Shown here piece by piece: positions 1-8,609 of a DNA stretch of 64,000 bases. The notes under the pieces were generated by a model, which saw nothing but the letters and a program-made list of their open reading frames with translations, searched no databases and had not been told where the DNA came from. Source of the DNA: CBDBUR01 sp965212075 (GTDB taxonomy: Bacteria; Pseudomonadota; Alphaproteobacteria; JAPOUT01; G958296285); the NCBI GenBank assembly GCA_965212075.1, contig OZ243043.1, positions 496,001-560,000 of the forward strand. Direction: 5' to 3'. Each line of letters begins with the position of its first letter. The stretch's first letter is position 1. Made by a program: the position numbers and the translations under genes.

Positions 1-1130
1 CCGATCAAACCTTTTGCCAGTCGGAACGTGGGGCGGCCTATCAAAAGGCTGCCGATCAATTAAAGGCTTCAGGACGGCTTTATCCCTGCTATGAGAGCGA
101 GCAGGAGCTGGCGCTCGCCCGCCGCCAAGCGCGCGCTGCGGGCAGACCACCAGTCTATGATCGCGCGGCGCTGGCTTTGACAGCAGCGCAAAAGCAGGCC
201 TTCGAAGATGATGAAGATGACGGGCGGCAGCCGCATTGGCGCTTCAAATTGTCGGGCGAGATATGCAGCTTTGATGATCTGCTGCGTGGCGCGGTCAAAG
301 TCCAGACGGCGAGTCTTTCGGATCCGGTGCTTATTCGCGCCGATGGTCGTTTTTTATACACTCTGCCTTCGGTGCTGGACGATCTGGATTTCAATATCAG
401 CGATGTCATTCGCGGCGAGGATCATCTGACCAATACGGCGGTTCACGTTGAACTGGCCGAAGCTTTGGGCGGCGCGCCGCCGCGTTTTGCTCATCATCCT
501 TTGATGACTGACCATGAAGGCGCGAGCCTGTCCAAGCGCAAGGGGGATTTATCTCTGCGCGCGCTCAAGGCAGACGGCTTTGAGCCGGAAACTTTGCTGC
601 ATTTTTTGATCGGCGATGATGATTTTTCCCGCGACCTCATCAGGAATTTTGATTTTGCCAAAGCGGCATCGGAGCGGATTCGGTTTGATCAGGTGCATTT
701 GCTTCGCTTGAACGGGCGTTTTCTTCACGAGCTTGACGGCGCTGTGGCCGCGCCTCGTCTTGCGGCGATGGGCATTAGCGGCGGCGCTTCTTTCTGGGAG
801 GCGGTCCGCCGCAATCTGACGCGCTTCAGCGATGCGCGGCTCTGGTGGGAGCTGCTGGATGATGACTTTTCGGGCATCGCTAGTGATGCGGCCTTTTTGG
901 CGGAGGCCGCGCGCCTTTTGCCGCCGGCACCTTGGGATGACGAGGTCTGGGCGAACTGGACGCGCGCGCTCGGCGCGGCGACAGGGCGGCGCGGGCGAGA
1001 GCTTTATTTGCCCTTGCGCTTGGCGCTCACAGGCCGCGAGGACGGCCCTGAGATGAAAAATCTGATATTATTGCTGGGATATGATCGTGTGCTGGCAAGG
1101 TTAAACGGGCGGTCATTTACTTCTTCTTGA
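1..1130 (+). CDS. gltX: Glutamyl-tRNA synthetase, C-terminal part (5' end outside window)
   Basis: Charges tRNA-Glu with glutamate in the cytoplasm. The frame is open from base 3 to the stop at 1128-1130, so the first codons and the start lie upstream of the window. A YPCYES segment near the left edge is typical of class I GluRS. The KMSKS-loop equivalent reads SLSKRKG, near base 530, and is followed by the LSLRALKADGFEPE region seen in alphaproteobacterial GluRS. Alphaproteobacteria often carry two GltX paralogues, one able to act on tRNA-Gln for the amidotransferase route; which one this is cannot be told from the fragment. The gene ends about 20 bp before cimA and may be cotranscribed with it. 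Confidence 0.9.
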   Translation, partial: DQTFCQSERGAAYQKAADQLKASGRLYPCYESEQELALARRQARAAGRPPVYDRAALALTAAQKQAFEDDEDDGRQPHWRFKLSGEICSFDDLLRGAVKVQTASLSDPVLIRADGRFLYTLPSVLDDLDFNISDVIRGEDHLTNTAVHVELAEALGGAPPRFAHHPLMTDHEGASLSKRKGDLSLRALKADGFEPETLLHFLIGDDDFSRDLIRNFDFAKAASERIRFDQVHLLRLNGRFLHELDGAVAAPRLAAMGISGGASFWEAVRRNLTRFSDARLWWELLDDDFSGIASDAAFLAEAARLLPPAPWDDEVWANWTRALGAATGRRGRELYLPLRLALTGREDGPEMKNLILLLGYDRVLARLNGRSFTSS

Positions 1131-1149
1131 CCTTTTTTTGCAAAATGGA

Positions 1150-2820
1150 ATGATGGCCAAAGAACAGCTTTACATATTTGATACGACTTTGCGCGATGGC
1201 GCGCAAACTCAGGGCGTCGCGTTTAGCGTTGAGGACAAGCATGAGATCGCTGCGATGCTTGATGATCTGGGGGTGGATTATATTGAAGGCGGCTGGCCGG
1301 GGGCGAATCCGACCGACAGTCGTTTTTTTGACGCGCCGCCCAAAAAACTGCGCGCGCGTCTAACCGCCTTTGGCATGACAGCGCGCGCGGGGCGCAGCGC
1401 TGAAAATGATCCCGGGCTGGCAGCGGTTTTGAATAACGCGTCTGACGCGGCCTGCCTCGTCGCAAAGAGCTGGGACTATCACGTCAAGACCGCGCTGAAC
1501 ATCAGCCTTGCGAAAAATCTTGAGCAAGTCGCCGTCTCCATCCGCGCGGTGCGCGCGCGCAAAAAAGAAGCCCTGCTTGACGCCGAACATTTCTTTGACG
1601 GCTATAAAGCCAATCCGCGCTATGCGCTGGATTGCCTCAAAGCCGCTTTGGATGAAGGCGCGGCTTGGCTGGTCTTATGTGATACCAATGGCGGAACCCT
1701 GCCGCATGAAATTTTTGAAATCGTCAGCGCGATCAAAGCAAAAATCCCCAAAGCGGCTCTGGGCATTCATGCGCATAATGATACCGGCAATGCGGTGGCC
1801 AACTCACTCGCGGCCATTCAGGCGGGCGCGCGGCAGGTGCAGGGAACGCTGAACGGCCTCGGCGAGCGCTGCGGCAATGCTAACCTGATCACCCTGCTGC
1901 CGACACTTCTGCTCAAACCCGGCTTCGCCGATCAATTTACGCTCAATGTCAAAAAAGCAGCGCTGAAAAAATTGACCAAGCTCTCGCATGACTTTGACGA
2001 TATGCTCAATCGCCGCTCGAACCGCTATGCGCCCTATGTCGGCTTTTCGGCGTTTGCGCATAAAGGCGGGCTCCATGTTTCGGCGGTGGTCAAGGCGCCG
2101 GAAACCTATGAGCATATCCCTCCGGCGAGCGTTGGCAACCAGCGGCAGATACTCGTCTCTAATCAGGCGGGACGCGCTAACCTGATCGCGCGGCTTCGCG
2201 GAGTCGGCCTGCCAAAAAAGCTCGTGCCCACAAATCAATCCGATCCGAAAATCGCCGCCATCTTGCGCGAACTCAAACAATCCGAAGATATGGGCTATTC
2301 CTATGAAAATGCCGAAGCATCCTTCGCGCTTCTGGCTTGGCGCATCTTGGGCGATGTGCCGGAGTTTTTGCTGATTAATTCTTTTCGGGTGATCGTTGAA
2401 AAGCGCTTCAACGCGCTGGGAGAAGAGGTGCTGTTTTCAGAAGCTGTGGTCAAAGCCAATGTCGGCGGCAAAGAAGTCGTCGCCAATGGCGAAGGCGACG
2501 GGCCGGTGCATGCGCTTGATCAGGCTCTGCGCAGCAATATGGGGCATTATGCGCGCTATATGAAAGACGTGAATCTCGTTGATTATAAAGTGAGGATTTT
2601 GAATAAAGGCGCGCAGGCGATCACGCGCGTCGTCATTGAAAACGAAAATAAAAAAGGCGAGCGCTGGCGCTCAATGGGCATTTCGCCAAACATTGTTGAT
2701 GCGTCGTTCAAGGCTTTGCTGGATGGAATCGTCTATCATCTGATGCGCGCCAAAGCGCCTCCCCCAAAAACACATCCCCCAAAAACACATCCTCCAAAAA
2801 CATATCAGGGAGCGAAGTGA
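1150..2820 (+). CDS. cimA: Citramalate synthase (2-isopropylmalate/homocitrate synthase family)
   Basis: Condenses acetyl-CoA with pyruvate to (R)-citramalate, the entry to threonine-independent isoleucine synthesis. The N-terminus has FDTTLRDGAQ, the DRE-TIM metallolyase signature. HAHNDTGNAVANS in the middle supplies the metal-binding His pair, and GLGERCGNANL follows. The C-terminal part matches the LeuA dimer/regulatory domain. The length (about 556 residues) fits the CimA branch rather than LeuA. A TTG at 1138 is in frame, but ATG 1150 or ATG 1153 (MAKEQLY) is the more natural start. The last residues are three copies of PPKT(H/Y), encoded by a 15-bp tandem repeat, and look like a recent slippage extension. 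The stop lies directly before the LysM gene. Isopropylmalate synthase is the alternative, less likely by sequence. Confidence 0.88.
   Translation: MMAKEQLYIFDTTLRDGAQTQGVAFSVEDKHEIAAMLDDLGVDYIEGGWPGANPTDSRFFDAPPKKLRARLTAFGMTARAGRSAENDPGLAAVLNNASDAACLVAKSWDYHVKTALNISLAKNLEQVAVSIRAVRARKKEALLDAEHFFDGYKANPRYALDCLKAALDEGAAWLVLCDTNGGTLPHEIFEIVSAIKAKIPKAALGIHAHNDTGNAVANSLAAIQAGARQVQGTLNGLGERCGNANLITLLPTLLLKPGFADQFTLNVKKAALKKLTKLSHDFDDMLNRRSNRYAPYVGFSAFAHKGGLHVSAVVKAPETYEHIPPASVGNQRQILVSNQAGRANLIARLRGVGLPKKLVPTNQSDPKIAAILRELKQSEDMGYSYENAEASFALLAWRILGDVPEFLLINSFRVIVEKRFNALGEEVLFSEAVVKANVGGKEVVANGEGDGPVHALDQALRSNMGHYARYMKDVNLVDYKVRILNKGAQAITRVVIENENKKGERWRSMGISPNIVDASFKALLDGIVYHLMRAKAPPPKTHPPKTHPPKTYQGAK
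2761..2805 (+). repeat. Three 15-bp tandem repeats at the 3' end of cimA
   Basis: Three consecutive 15-base units (2761-2775, 2776-2790, 2791-2805), the first two identical and the third with three changes, encode PPKTH, PPKTH and PPKTY. They lie outside the conserved LeuA-dimer domain and keep the reading frame. Confidence 0.9.
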
Positions 2821-2821
2821 G

Positions 2822-3814
2822 ATGGATCGCCGTTTTTTAAAAATCATCATTTTCGCCGGCGTCGCGCTGGCGGCGATCATGGTGATTTTTTCTTTTAACA
2901 TCTTTGATCTGGCGCGTGAAAAAGATGCACCGGCAGAAAATCGCGACGCGCAAAAGACGCTCGTTTTTGATGTCGTGCGCGTAGCCGCCGACGGCTCAGT
3001 CGTGATGGCCGGACGCAGCGCGCCATTTGTTGATGTTCATGTGCTCGTTCGCCTGCCTGAGGGTGAGCGGGTTTTGGGCGCGGTGCGCGCTTCGGGCCGC
3101 GGCGAATGGGTGCTGGTGATGGATAAAGCGCTGCCGCTCGGACAGCAAGCCTATTTGCGTCTGCGTGTCTTGGGCGCTGACGGCAAAGACATTCTCTCCG
3201 ACCAGATCGTCACGATTGGCGTGCCGAAACAATCCGGCGAAAAGCCGCTGGTTGTGCTGGTTGATCCTCACCAAGCTTCGCGTGTGCTGCAGTCGCGCGG
3301 CGTGGCCTCGGCAGGCGGCGAGCTGCTGCTTGAAGCCATTGATTATGACCAAAATGGCCGCGTGATTTTTACCGGCAAATCAATCGCCAATCATAAGGTC
3401 AGGCTCTATCTGGATAATCGGCTGATCGGGCAGACGCGTGCTGCGGATGATGAACGCTGGAAAATCACGCCAACACAAGACATTCCCGCCGGCACCTATA
3501 CTCTGCGCATTGATCTATTGGGCGAAGTAACCACGCCAAAAGAAAGCCTAGAAGAAAGAAGCCAAAAAGAAAAAGTGATTGCGCGCATTTCGCTGCCGTT
3601 TCGCCGCGAGTCGCGCGCTGAAATGGCCGCGCGCGCGCGGACTCCCGATCAGGTGCTGATCCAGCCGGGCGATAATTTATGGACAATTGCGCGTAATTTT
3701 TATGGCCGCGGTGTGCTATATACGATTATCTATGAAAATAACCGAAATCAAATTCGCGACCCTGACCTCATCTATCCCGGACAGGTTTTCTCAACCCCGA
3801 ACCCTAAACGATAA
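2822..3814 (+). CDS. Membrane-anchored LysM peptidoglycan-binding protein
   Basis: 330 residues. An N-terminal hydrophobic segment (about residues 7-27) anchors or exports the protein. The middle holds one or two immunoglobulin-like beta domains (DVVRVAADGSVVMAGRSAP; a second around residues 165-235). The C-terminus is one LysM domain (about 277-326) with the typical start IQPGDNLWTIARNFYG and end PDLIYPGQVF, which binds N-acetylglucosamine in peptidoglycan. A cell-envelope structural or hydrolase-adapter role is likely; no catalytic domain is visible. The ATG lies one base after the cimA stop, suggesting translational coupling. Homologous LysM/Ig proteins are common in alphaproteobacteria but their exact role is not settled. 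Confidence 0.8.
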   Translation: MDRRFLKIIIFAGVALAAIMVIFSFNIFDLAREKDAPAENRDAQKTLVFDVVRVAADGSVVMAGRSAPFVDVHVLVRLPEGERVLGAVRASGRGEWVLVMDKALPLGQQAYLRLRVLGADGKDILSDQIVTIGVPKQSGEKPLVVLVDPHQASRVLQSRGVASAGGELLLEAIDYDQNGRVIFTGKSIANHKVRLYLDNRLIGQTRAADDERWKITPTQDIPAGTYTLRIDLLGEVTTPKESLEERSQKEKVIARISLPFRRESRAEMAARARTPDQVLIQPGDNLWTIARNFYGRGVLYTIIYENNRNQIRDPDLIYPGQVFSTPNPKR

Positions 3815-3844
3815 TTGGGCGATAATTGGACGGCAATTTAAAAA

Positions 3845-4552
3845 ATGACGCTTCTCACCCCGATACATAAAGAAGGCTATGTGTTTATTGGCGCGTTTGC
3901 GCTGGTATCGCTGTTTTTGTTTTTGATCTGGGTGCCACTGGGCTGGCTCGGCATTTTGCTTACGATCTGGTGCGCGTTTTTTTTCCGCGATCCTGAGCGC
4001 ATTGTGCCGAATCGTTCGGGCGTGTGGGTGGCGCCTGCTGACGGCGTTGTCTGCGCGATTGACGAAGTGCCGCTGCCCAAAGAAATTGGCCGCGGCAGCG
4101 AAAAGCTGCGCAAGCGCGTGAGTATTTTTATGGACGTGTTTAATTGCCACATCAACCGCGCGCCGTTTTCGGGAAAAGTGGAGCATATTGATTACGTGCC
4201 GGGCTCTTTTTTGAATGCGTCTTTGGACAAAGCGAGCGAAAATAATGAGCGTCAATATATCACTCTGCGCGCCAAAGACGGGCAGGACTTCGTTGTCGTG
4301 CAGATCGCCGGATTGGTGGCGCGGCGGATCGTTTTATGGACGAAGATGGGCGAAGAGCTCAAAATCGGCGAGCGCCTCGGCATGATCCGCTTTGGCAGCC
4401 GCGTTGACATCTATTTGCCTGAAGGCGTTGAGCCGCTCGTGCTGATCGGCCAAAAAACCATCGGCGGCGAAACGGTGATCGCTGATACGTCAGATACGGC
4501 ATTGTCTAATGTAGCGGCGTCTAATGCGGCACCGGAAAGCGACGGGATGTAA
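3845..4552 (+). CDS. psd: Phosphatidylserine decarboxylase proenzyme
   Basis: Makes phosphatidylethanolamine from phosphatidylserine at the inner membrane. The 235-residue form is the short bacterial PSD type. Two hydrophobic stretches lie near the N-terminus, followed by FFRDPER, the conserved APADG segment and the VFNCHINRAPF motif. The self-cleavage site that yields the pyruvoyl cofactor is the Gly-Ser pair in MIRFGSRVDIYLP near residue 180-185. The stop codon is followed immediately by the pssA ATG, so the two successive steps of phosphatidylethanolamine synthesis are encoded as a pair. The last 20 or so residues are an Ala/Asn/Ser-rich tail with a repeated SNxAAS element, outside the family core. 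Confidence 0.93.
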   Translation: MTLLTPIHKEGYVFIGAFALVSLFLFLIWVPLGWLGILLTIWCAFFFRDPERIVPNRSGVWVAPADGVVCAIDEVPLPKEIGRGSEKLRKRVSIFMDVFNCHINRAPFSGKVEHIDYVPGSFLNASLDKASENNERQYITLRAKDGQDFVVVQIAGLVARRIVLWTKMGEELKIGERLGMIRFGSRVDIYLPEGVEPLVLIGQKTIGGETVIADTSDTALSNVAASNAAPESDGM

Positions 4553-5413
4553 ATGGAAAAAGATTTCAAAAAATTTCGTGTCATTAACGGCGCGCATAGC
4601 GCGCATAGCGATCATCCGGACAGCCATCAAGACAGCCATCAGGTGCATGACGACCAGCCCCCTAAACGCCGTCAGTTTCGGCGGTTATCGCCGCGGCGCA
4701 TGGCGCCTGCGCTGCTGACTTTGCTGGCAATGTCTTTAGGTTTTACGAGCTTGGTGTGGGCAAAAGGCGGATATTATGAATCCGCTTTAATTTTGATTGT
4801 CGTCGCGGCGGTTTTGGATGCGGTTGATGGCCGCATCGCGCGGCTGCTCAAAGTTGACAGCCGCTTTGGTGCGGAGCTGGATTCTCTGGCGGATTTTTTA
4901 AATTTTGGCGTCGCACCGGCTTTTTTGATGTGGCTATGGACGGGGCAGGCGCTGGGCAATTTGGGCGTGGTGTTGGCGTTCTTTTTTGCGATGTGCTGTG
5001 CGGTGCGGCTTGCGCGGTTCAATGCCAATCTGGTGGATCATGGGGATGAGGCGATCAATCAGGCGCATTATTTTTCGGGCGTTCCCGCACCTGCGGGCGG
5101 CCTGCTTGTGATGATGCCGATGATGCTGGATTTTGTCGGCTTCGGAACAAAAGATTTTGTTGGTCTGTCGGTATTTTTTATGCTGGCCTTTGCTTTATTG
5201 ATGATCAGTCAAGTGCCGACATTTTCACTCAAAGCGATCAAATTTCGCATTCCACGCCGTAATTTTGTGCCTTTGCTGCTGATACTTGTGGTGACCGGCG
5301 TGATGATTTTCAACTTTCCGCGCGAGGCTTTGCTTCTTGTCGGGGTGTTATATATTGGTCTGCTGCCGGTCAGCGCAATAAAGTATTACCGCGAGACATA
5401 TAAGAAAAGCTGA
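4553..5413 (+). CDS. pssA: CDP-diacylglycerol-serine O-phosphatidyltransferase
   Basis: Transfers phosphatidyl from CDP-diacylglycerol to serine, giving the substrate of the preceding psd product. An integral membrane enzyme with about eight hydrophobic segments. The CDP-alcohol phosphatidyltransferase signature DGxxARx8Gx3Dx3D is complete (DGRIAR at about residue 89, then G, D and D of FGAELDSLAD). The first 50 residues are an unusual His/Asp/Ser/Gln-rich extension with small duplications (AHS and DSHQ repeated) and then a basic stretch leading into the first membrane helix. The start ATG directly abuts the psd stop. The 3' end is five bases from the convergent RND gene. Confidence 0.92.
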   Translation: MEKDFKKFRVINGAHSAHSDHPDSHQDSHQVHDDQPPKRRQFRRLSPRRMAPALLTLLAMSLGFTSLVWAKGGYYESALILIVVAAVLDAVDGRIARLLKVDSRFGAELDSLADFLNFGVAPAFLMWLWTGQALGNLGVVLAFFFAMCCAVRLARFNANLVDHGDEAINQAHYFSGVPAPAGGLLVMMPMMLDFVGFGTKDFVGLSVFFMLAFALLMISQVPTFSLKAIKFRIPRRNFVPLLLILVVTGVMIFNFPREALLLVGVLYIGLLPVSAIKYYRETYKKS

Positions 5414-5417
5414 ATTT

Positions 5418-8400
5418 TTAAACAGGCTCGGTTGATAATTGCTGCGGGCGTTTTTTTCTAAACAGCGATGAGAATCTGTTGCGCAGAACTTCGGGTGCAG
5501 CGAGCAGAGTTGGCGTCAAGACCAGAGTGATCAGCGTTGAAAAGCCAAGGCCGAAAATGATGGCTGTGGCCATCTGCACCCACCAGACAGAGACCACGCC
5601 GCCCCACGTGATGGTGCGGTCAAAGAAGTTGATCTGCAGCTGGATGGCCATCGGCAGGAGGCCGACCATCGTCGTGACCGTCGTCAGCAGGATCGGCCTC
5701 AGGCGCTGCGCGGCGGTGCGCAGCACACATTCAATCCGATCGGGAACCTCCTTTTTGAGGCGGTTGAATGTGTCAATCAGCACGATGGAATTATTGACGA
5801 CGATGCCCGCAAGCGCCATGATGCCTGTGCCGGTCATAATCACCGAGAAGGTCTGGCCGGTGACCATCATGCCGATCAGCACGCCCATCACCGAGAGCAC
5901 CACAGTGGAGAGAGTCACAACCGATTGGTAAAAGCTGTTAAATTGCGTAATCAAAATCAGGAACATTAGGAACAAAGCGGCGAGCATCGCTTTGCCGAGA
6001 AAAGCAGCTGATTCACTTTGCTCTTCATTGGCGCCGCGGAACCGCCATTGGATTTCGGGTCCGAAGTCTTGAGTTTCGAGCCATGCGCCGATCTCGTTGG
6101 TTTTGGTGGTCGCAAGGATTTTTTTCCCGGTTGCCGGATCGATCTCGGTGCTGGCTTTGATGAGTGTGCGCCTGACGCCATCGACGCGCTGGATCGTGTC
6201 GACTTTTTGCTGCGCGCGGCGCTTGACGAAATTGCTGATCGGCACCGGGCCGTTGACGCTGGGCAGGCGCAGCGTATCGAGCTGATCCAAGCCGCGGCTT
6301 TCGGGCGGGAAGCGCAGGCGAATTTCGACTTCTTCATCGCTGTTATCGGGGCGGTAATTGCTGATGAGAATGCCGTCAGTGACGAGCTGGATCGTCGCGC
6401 CCACCAGAGCGACATCGCTGCCATAGCGCGACGCAATTTCGCGATCAATATCAATGACCCACTCAATGCCGGGCAGAGGCAAAGTGTTTTCAAAATCCGT
6501 CAATCCGTCAACGTTATTTTTTATGTAGCTGTCAATCTGCCTTGTCACTTTGTGCAATTTTTCCCGATTGTTGCTGGTGATTTCAATCTGGACTTCCTTG
6601 CCGGTGGGCGGCCCCTCTTCGACCTTAGTCGCTTGGACATAAATGCCCGGAATGAGCTTCGCGCGCTGGCGGACTTCATCGAGGATGATCTCGCCCCCGC
6701 GGCGCGTATGATAGGGCTCCATCTCAATGAGCATATAGCTGATCATATCGGGCGGCGCGCTGCGCAAACCGCCGCCGGGGGAGCCGCCCTTGGCGCCGAT
6801 GAAGGCAATGTGATCTTTGATGCCATCAACTGAGGCGAGGAGGTCTTCAACATCGCGTGTCAGATCGCTTTTGTGCTCGGTTGACAGATTGCCGCGCGCG
6901 CTGACAAAGGCGATCGCCCATTCAGGCTCTAATTGCACAAAAAACTCAACGCCATTGCCGTGGCGTGAATATAAAAACATCACACTGCTGCAAAGCGCGA
7001 CCGTCACAGCGAGCACCGTGATCGGCTTCGTGATGGCCCTGCGCAGCATTTTGATATAAAGGCCGGTCATGCCGGTTAAGACGAGCTCTTTTTCATCGCC
7101 GGCAAGCCGCGAGAGCGCTTCGCGCTGTTCGGGGCTCGCCGTCGTTTTGCCGAGTAAAGAGCCGAGCACCGGCAGGAAAATCACAGCGGTCACAAAAGAG
7201 GCCGACAGCACCATGATCAAAGTGATCGGCAGATAGCTCATAAATTGCCCCGAGACGCCCGGCCAGAACAGCAGCGGGATAAAAGCCGCGAGCGTCGTGC
7301 CGGTGGAGGATATGATCGGGAAAAACATGCGCTGCGAAGCTAAAGTGAACGCAGCTTTGCGCTCAAGGCCTTCGGCCATTTTTCGGTCGGCATATTCAAC
7401 GATGATGATCGCGCTATCCACGAGCAGCCCGACCGACAAGACCATGCCGAACATCACCATCATATTGACGGTCAAGCCGCCAATGGCGAGCAGCAGGAAA
7501 GCGATCATAAATGATACCGGTATTGCGAGGCCGACAAGCGAGCCCGAGCGCAGCCCCAAAGTGCCGACGACCACAATCATCACGAGCAAAATCGCCGCCG
7601 TGATAGAAGCCTGCAGGCTCGCCAAACTTCTATAAATCCACGAAGAGGCATCCATATTGATGCCGATATCGATATTGTCGGGGATATTGGGCCGCGCCTG
7701 TTCAATATAAGCGCGCACGGTTTCGGTCGTTTCCACGATGTTGCTCCCGAGCCGCTTGAATATCTGAATCACGATCGCGCGCTGGCCGTTAAAGCGGACG
7801 AGCAATTCTTCATCTTTGAACGTGTTGCGCACGGTGGCGATATCGCTGAGTGTCAATGTGCCCGATTCATTGGTGACCAGCGGGATATTGAACAGATCTT
7901 CGGGCTTTTCAATGAGGCCGGGAAGTTTGACCGCGAACTGGCCTTTGCCGGTGTCTAATTGACCGGCGGCGATCATCAGATTATTGCGGGTGACGGTGCC
8001 GATCAGCTGCTCATAATTGAGGTTATAGGCCTCCACTTTGACCGGATCAGCGATGACTTCAATCAATTCCTCGCGGTTTCCGGAAAGCGGCGCCTCAAGC
8101 ACGGTCGGGATGGTCTCAAGCAGATCCTGCAGGCGGCGCGCATAGGTGAACAGAGTGCGCTCAGGCACATCGCCCGACAAGGTGACCATCAGCACAGGAA
8201 ACAAAGAGGTGTTGAATTCAACAATTTCGGGCTCTTCGGCATCGGACGGTATCTCGGAGCGGGCGAGATCAACCTTATTGCGAATATCGGCAAGCACGGC
8301 GTCTTTGTTGAAATCAACCTCAAATTCCAAAATGATCGCCGCATGATGCTGCGATGCGATGGAGGTCATTTCATCGAGCCCCTCAAGCGAGCGCAATTCG

Positions 8401-8609
8401 GCTTCCATCGGCTTGATGAGCAGCCGCTCGGAATCTTCCGGCGAAATGCCCGGGAAAGGAATGGAGATGTAAAAAACCGGAATATCAATATCGGGGTCGG
8501 CCTCGCGCGGCAGAACGAAATAAAAGAACATGCCAGCGCCGGTCAGCACGACCATCGTCGTCAAGACGGTGCGCGCGCGGCTCAAAATGGCTGTGATGAA
8601 AGCATTCAT
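5418..8609 (-). CDS. RND-family efflux transporter, inner-membrane permease
   Basis: A 1063-residue proton-driven pump of the AcrB/HAE1 type, expected to export drugs or other small molecules through a tripartite complex. It has the standard twofold layout: TM1 at the N-terminus, a large periplasmic loop (about 30-330), TM2-6, an internal cytoplasmic helix, TM7, a second periplasmic loop (about 560-870) and TM8-12. In TM4 the motif reads GLLVDSAIIIVE, so the second Asp of the usual Asp-Asp proton-relay pair is Ser. In TM10 the GIVVNNSIVLID stretch is present. The start overlaps the upstream fusion-protein stop by four bases (ATGA), so the two are translated as a pair. No outer-membrane TolC-type partner lies in the window. 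Confidence 0.92.
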   Translation of the reverse strand: MNAFITAILSRARTVLTTMVVLTGAGMFFYFVLPREADPDIDIPVFYISIPFPGISPEDSERLLIKPMEAELRSLEGLDEMTSIASQHHAAIILEFEVDFNKDAVLADIRNKVDLARSEIPSDAEEPEIVEFNTSLFPVLMVTLSGDVPERTLFTYARRLQDLLETIPTVLEAPLSGNREELIEVIADPVKVEAYNLNYEQLIGTVTRNNLMIAAGQLDTGKGQFAVKLPGLIEKPEDLFNIPLVTNESGTLTLSDIATVRNTFKDEELLVRFNGQRAIVIQIFKRLGSNIVETTETVRAYIEQARPNIPDNIDIGINMDASSWIYRSLASLQASITAAILLVMIVVVGTLGLRSGSLVGLAIPVSFMIAFLLLAIGGLTVNMMVMFGMVLSVGLLVDSAIIIVEYADRKMAEGLERKAAFTLASQRMFFPIISSTGTTLAAFIPLLFWPGVSGQFMSYLPITLIMVLSASFVTAVIFLPVLGSLLGKTTASPEQREALSRLAGDEKELVLTGMTGLYIKMLRRAITKPITVLAVTVALCSSVMFLYSRHGNGVEFFVQLEPEWAIAFVSARGNLSTEHKSDLTRDVEDLLASVDGIKDHIAFIGAKGGSPGGGLRSAPPDMISYMLIEMEPYHTRRGGEIILDEVRQRAKLIPGIYVQATKVEEGPPTGKEVQIEITSNNREKLHKVTRQIDSYIKNNVDGLTDFENTLPLPGIEWVIDIDREIASRYGSDVALVGATIQLVTDGILISNYRPDNSDEEVEIRLRFPPESRGLDQLDTLRLPSVNGPVPISNFVKRRAQQKVDTIQRVDGVRRTLIKASTEIDPATGKKILATTKTNEIGAWLETQDFGPEIQWRFRGANEEQSESAAFLGKAMLAALFLMFLILITQFNSFYQSVVTLSTVVLSVMGVLIGMMVTGQTFSVIMTGTGIMALAGIVVNNSIVLIDTFNRLKKEVPDRIECVLRTAAQRLRPILLTTVTTMVGLLPMAIQLQINFFDRTITWGGVVSVWWVQMATAIIFGLGFSTLITLVLTPTLLAAPEVLRNRFSSLFRKKRPQQLSTEPV

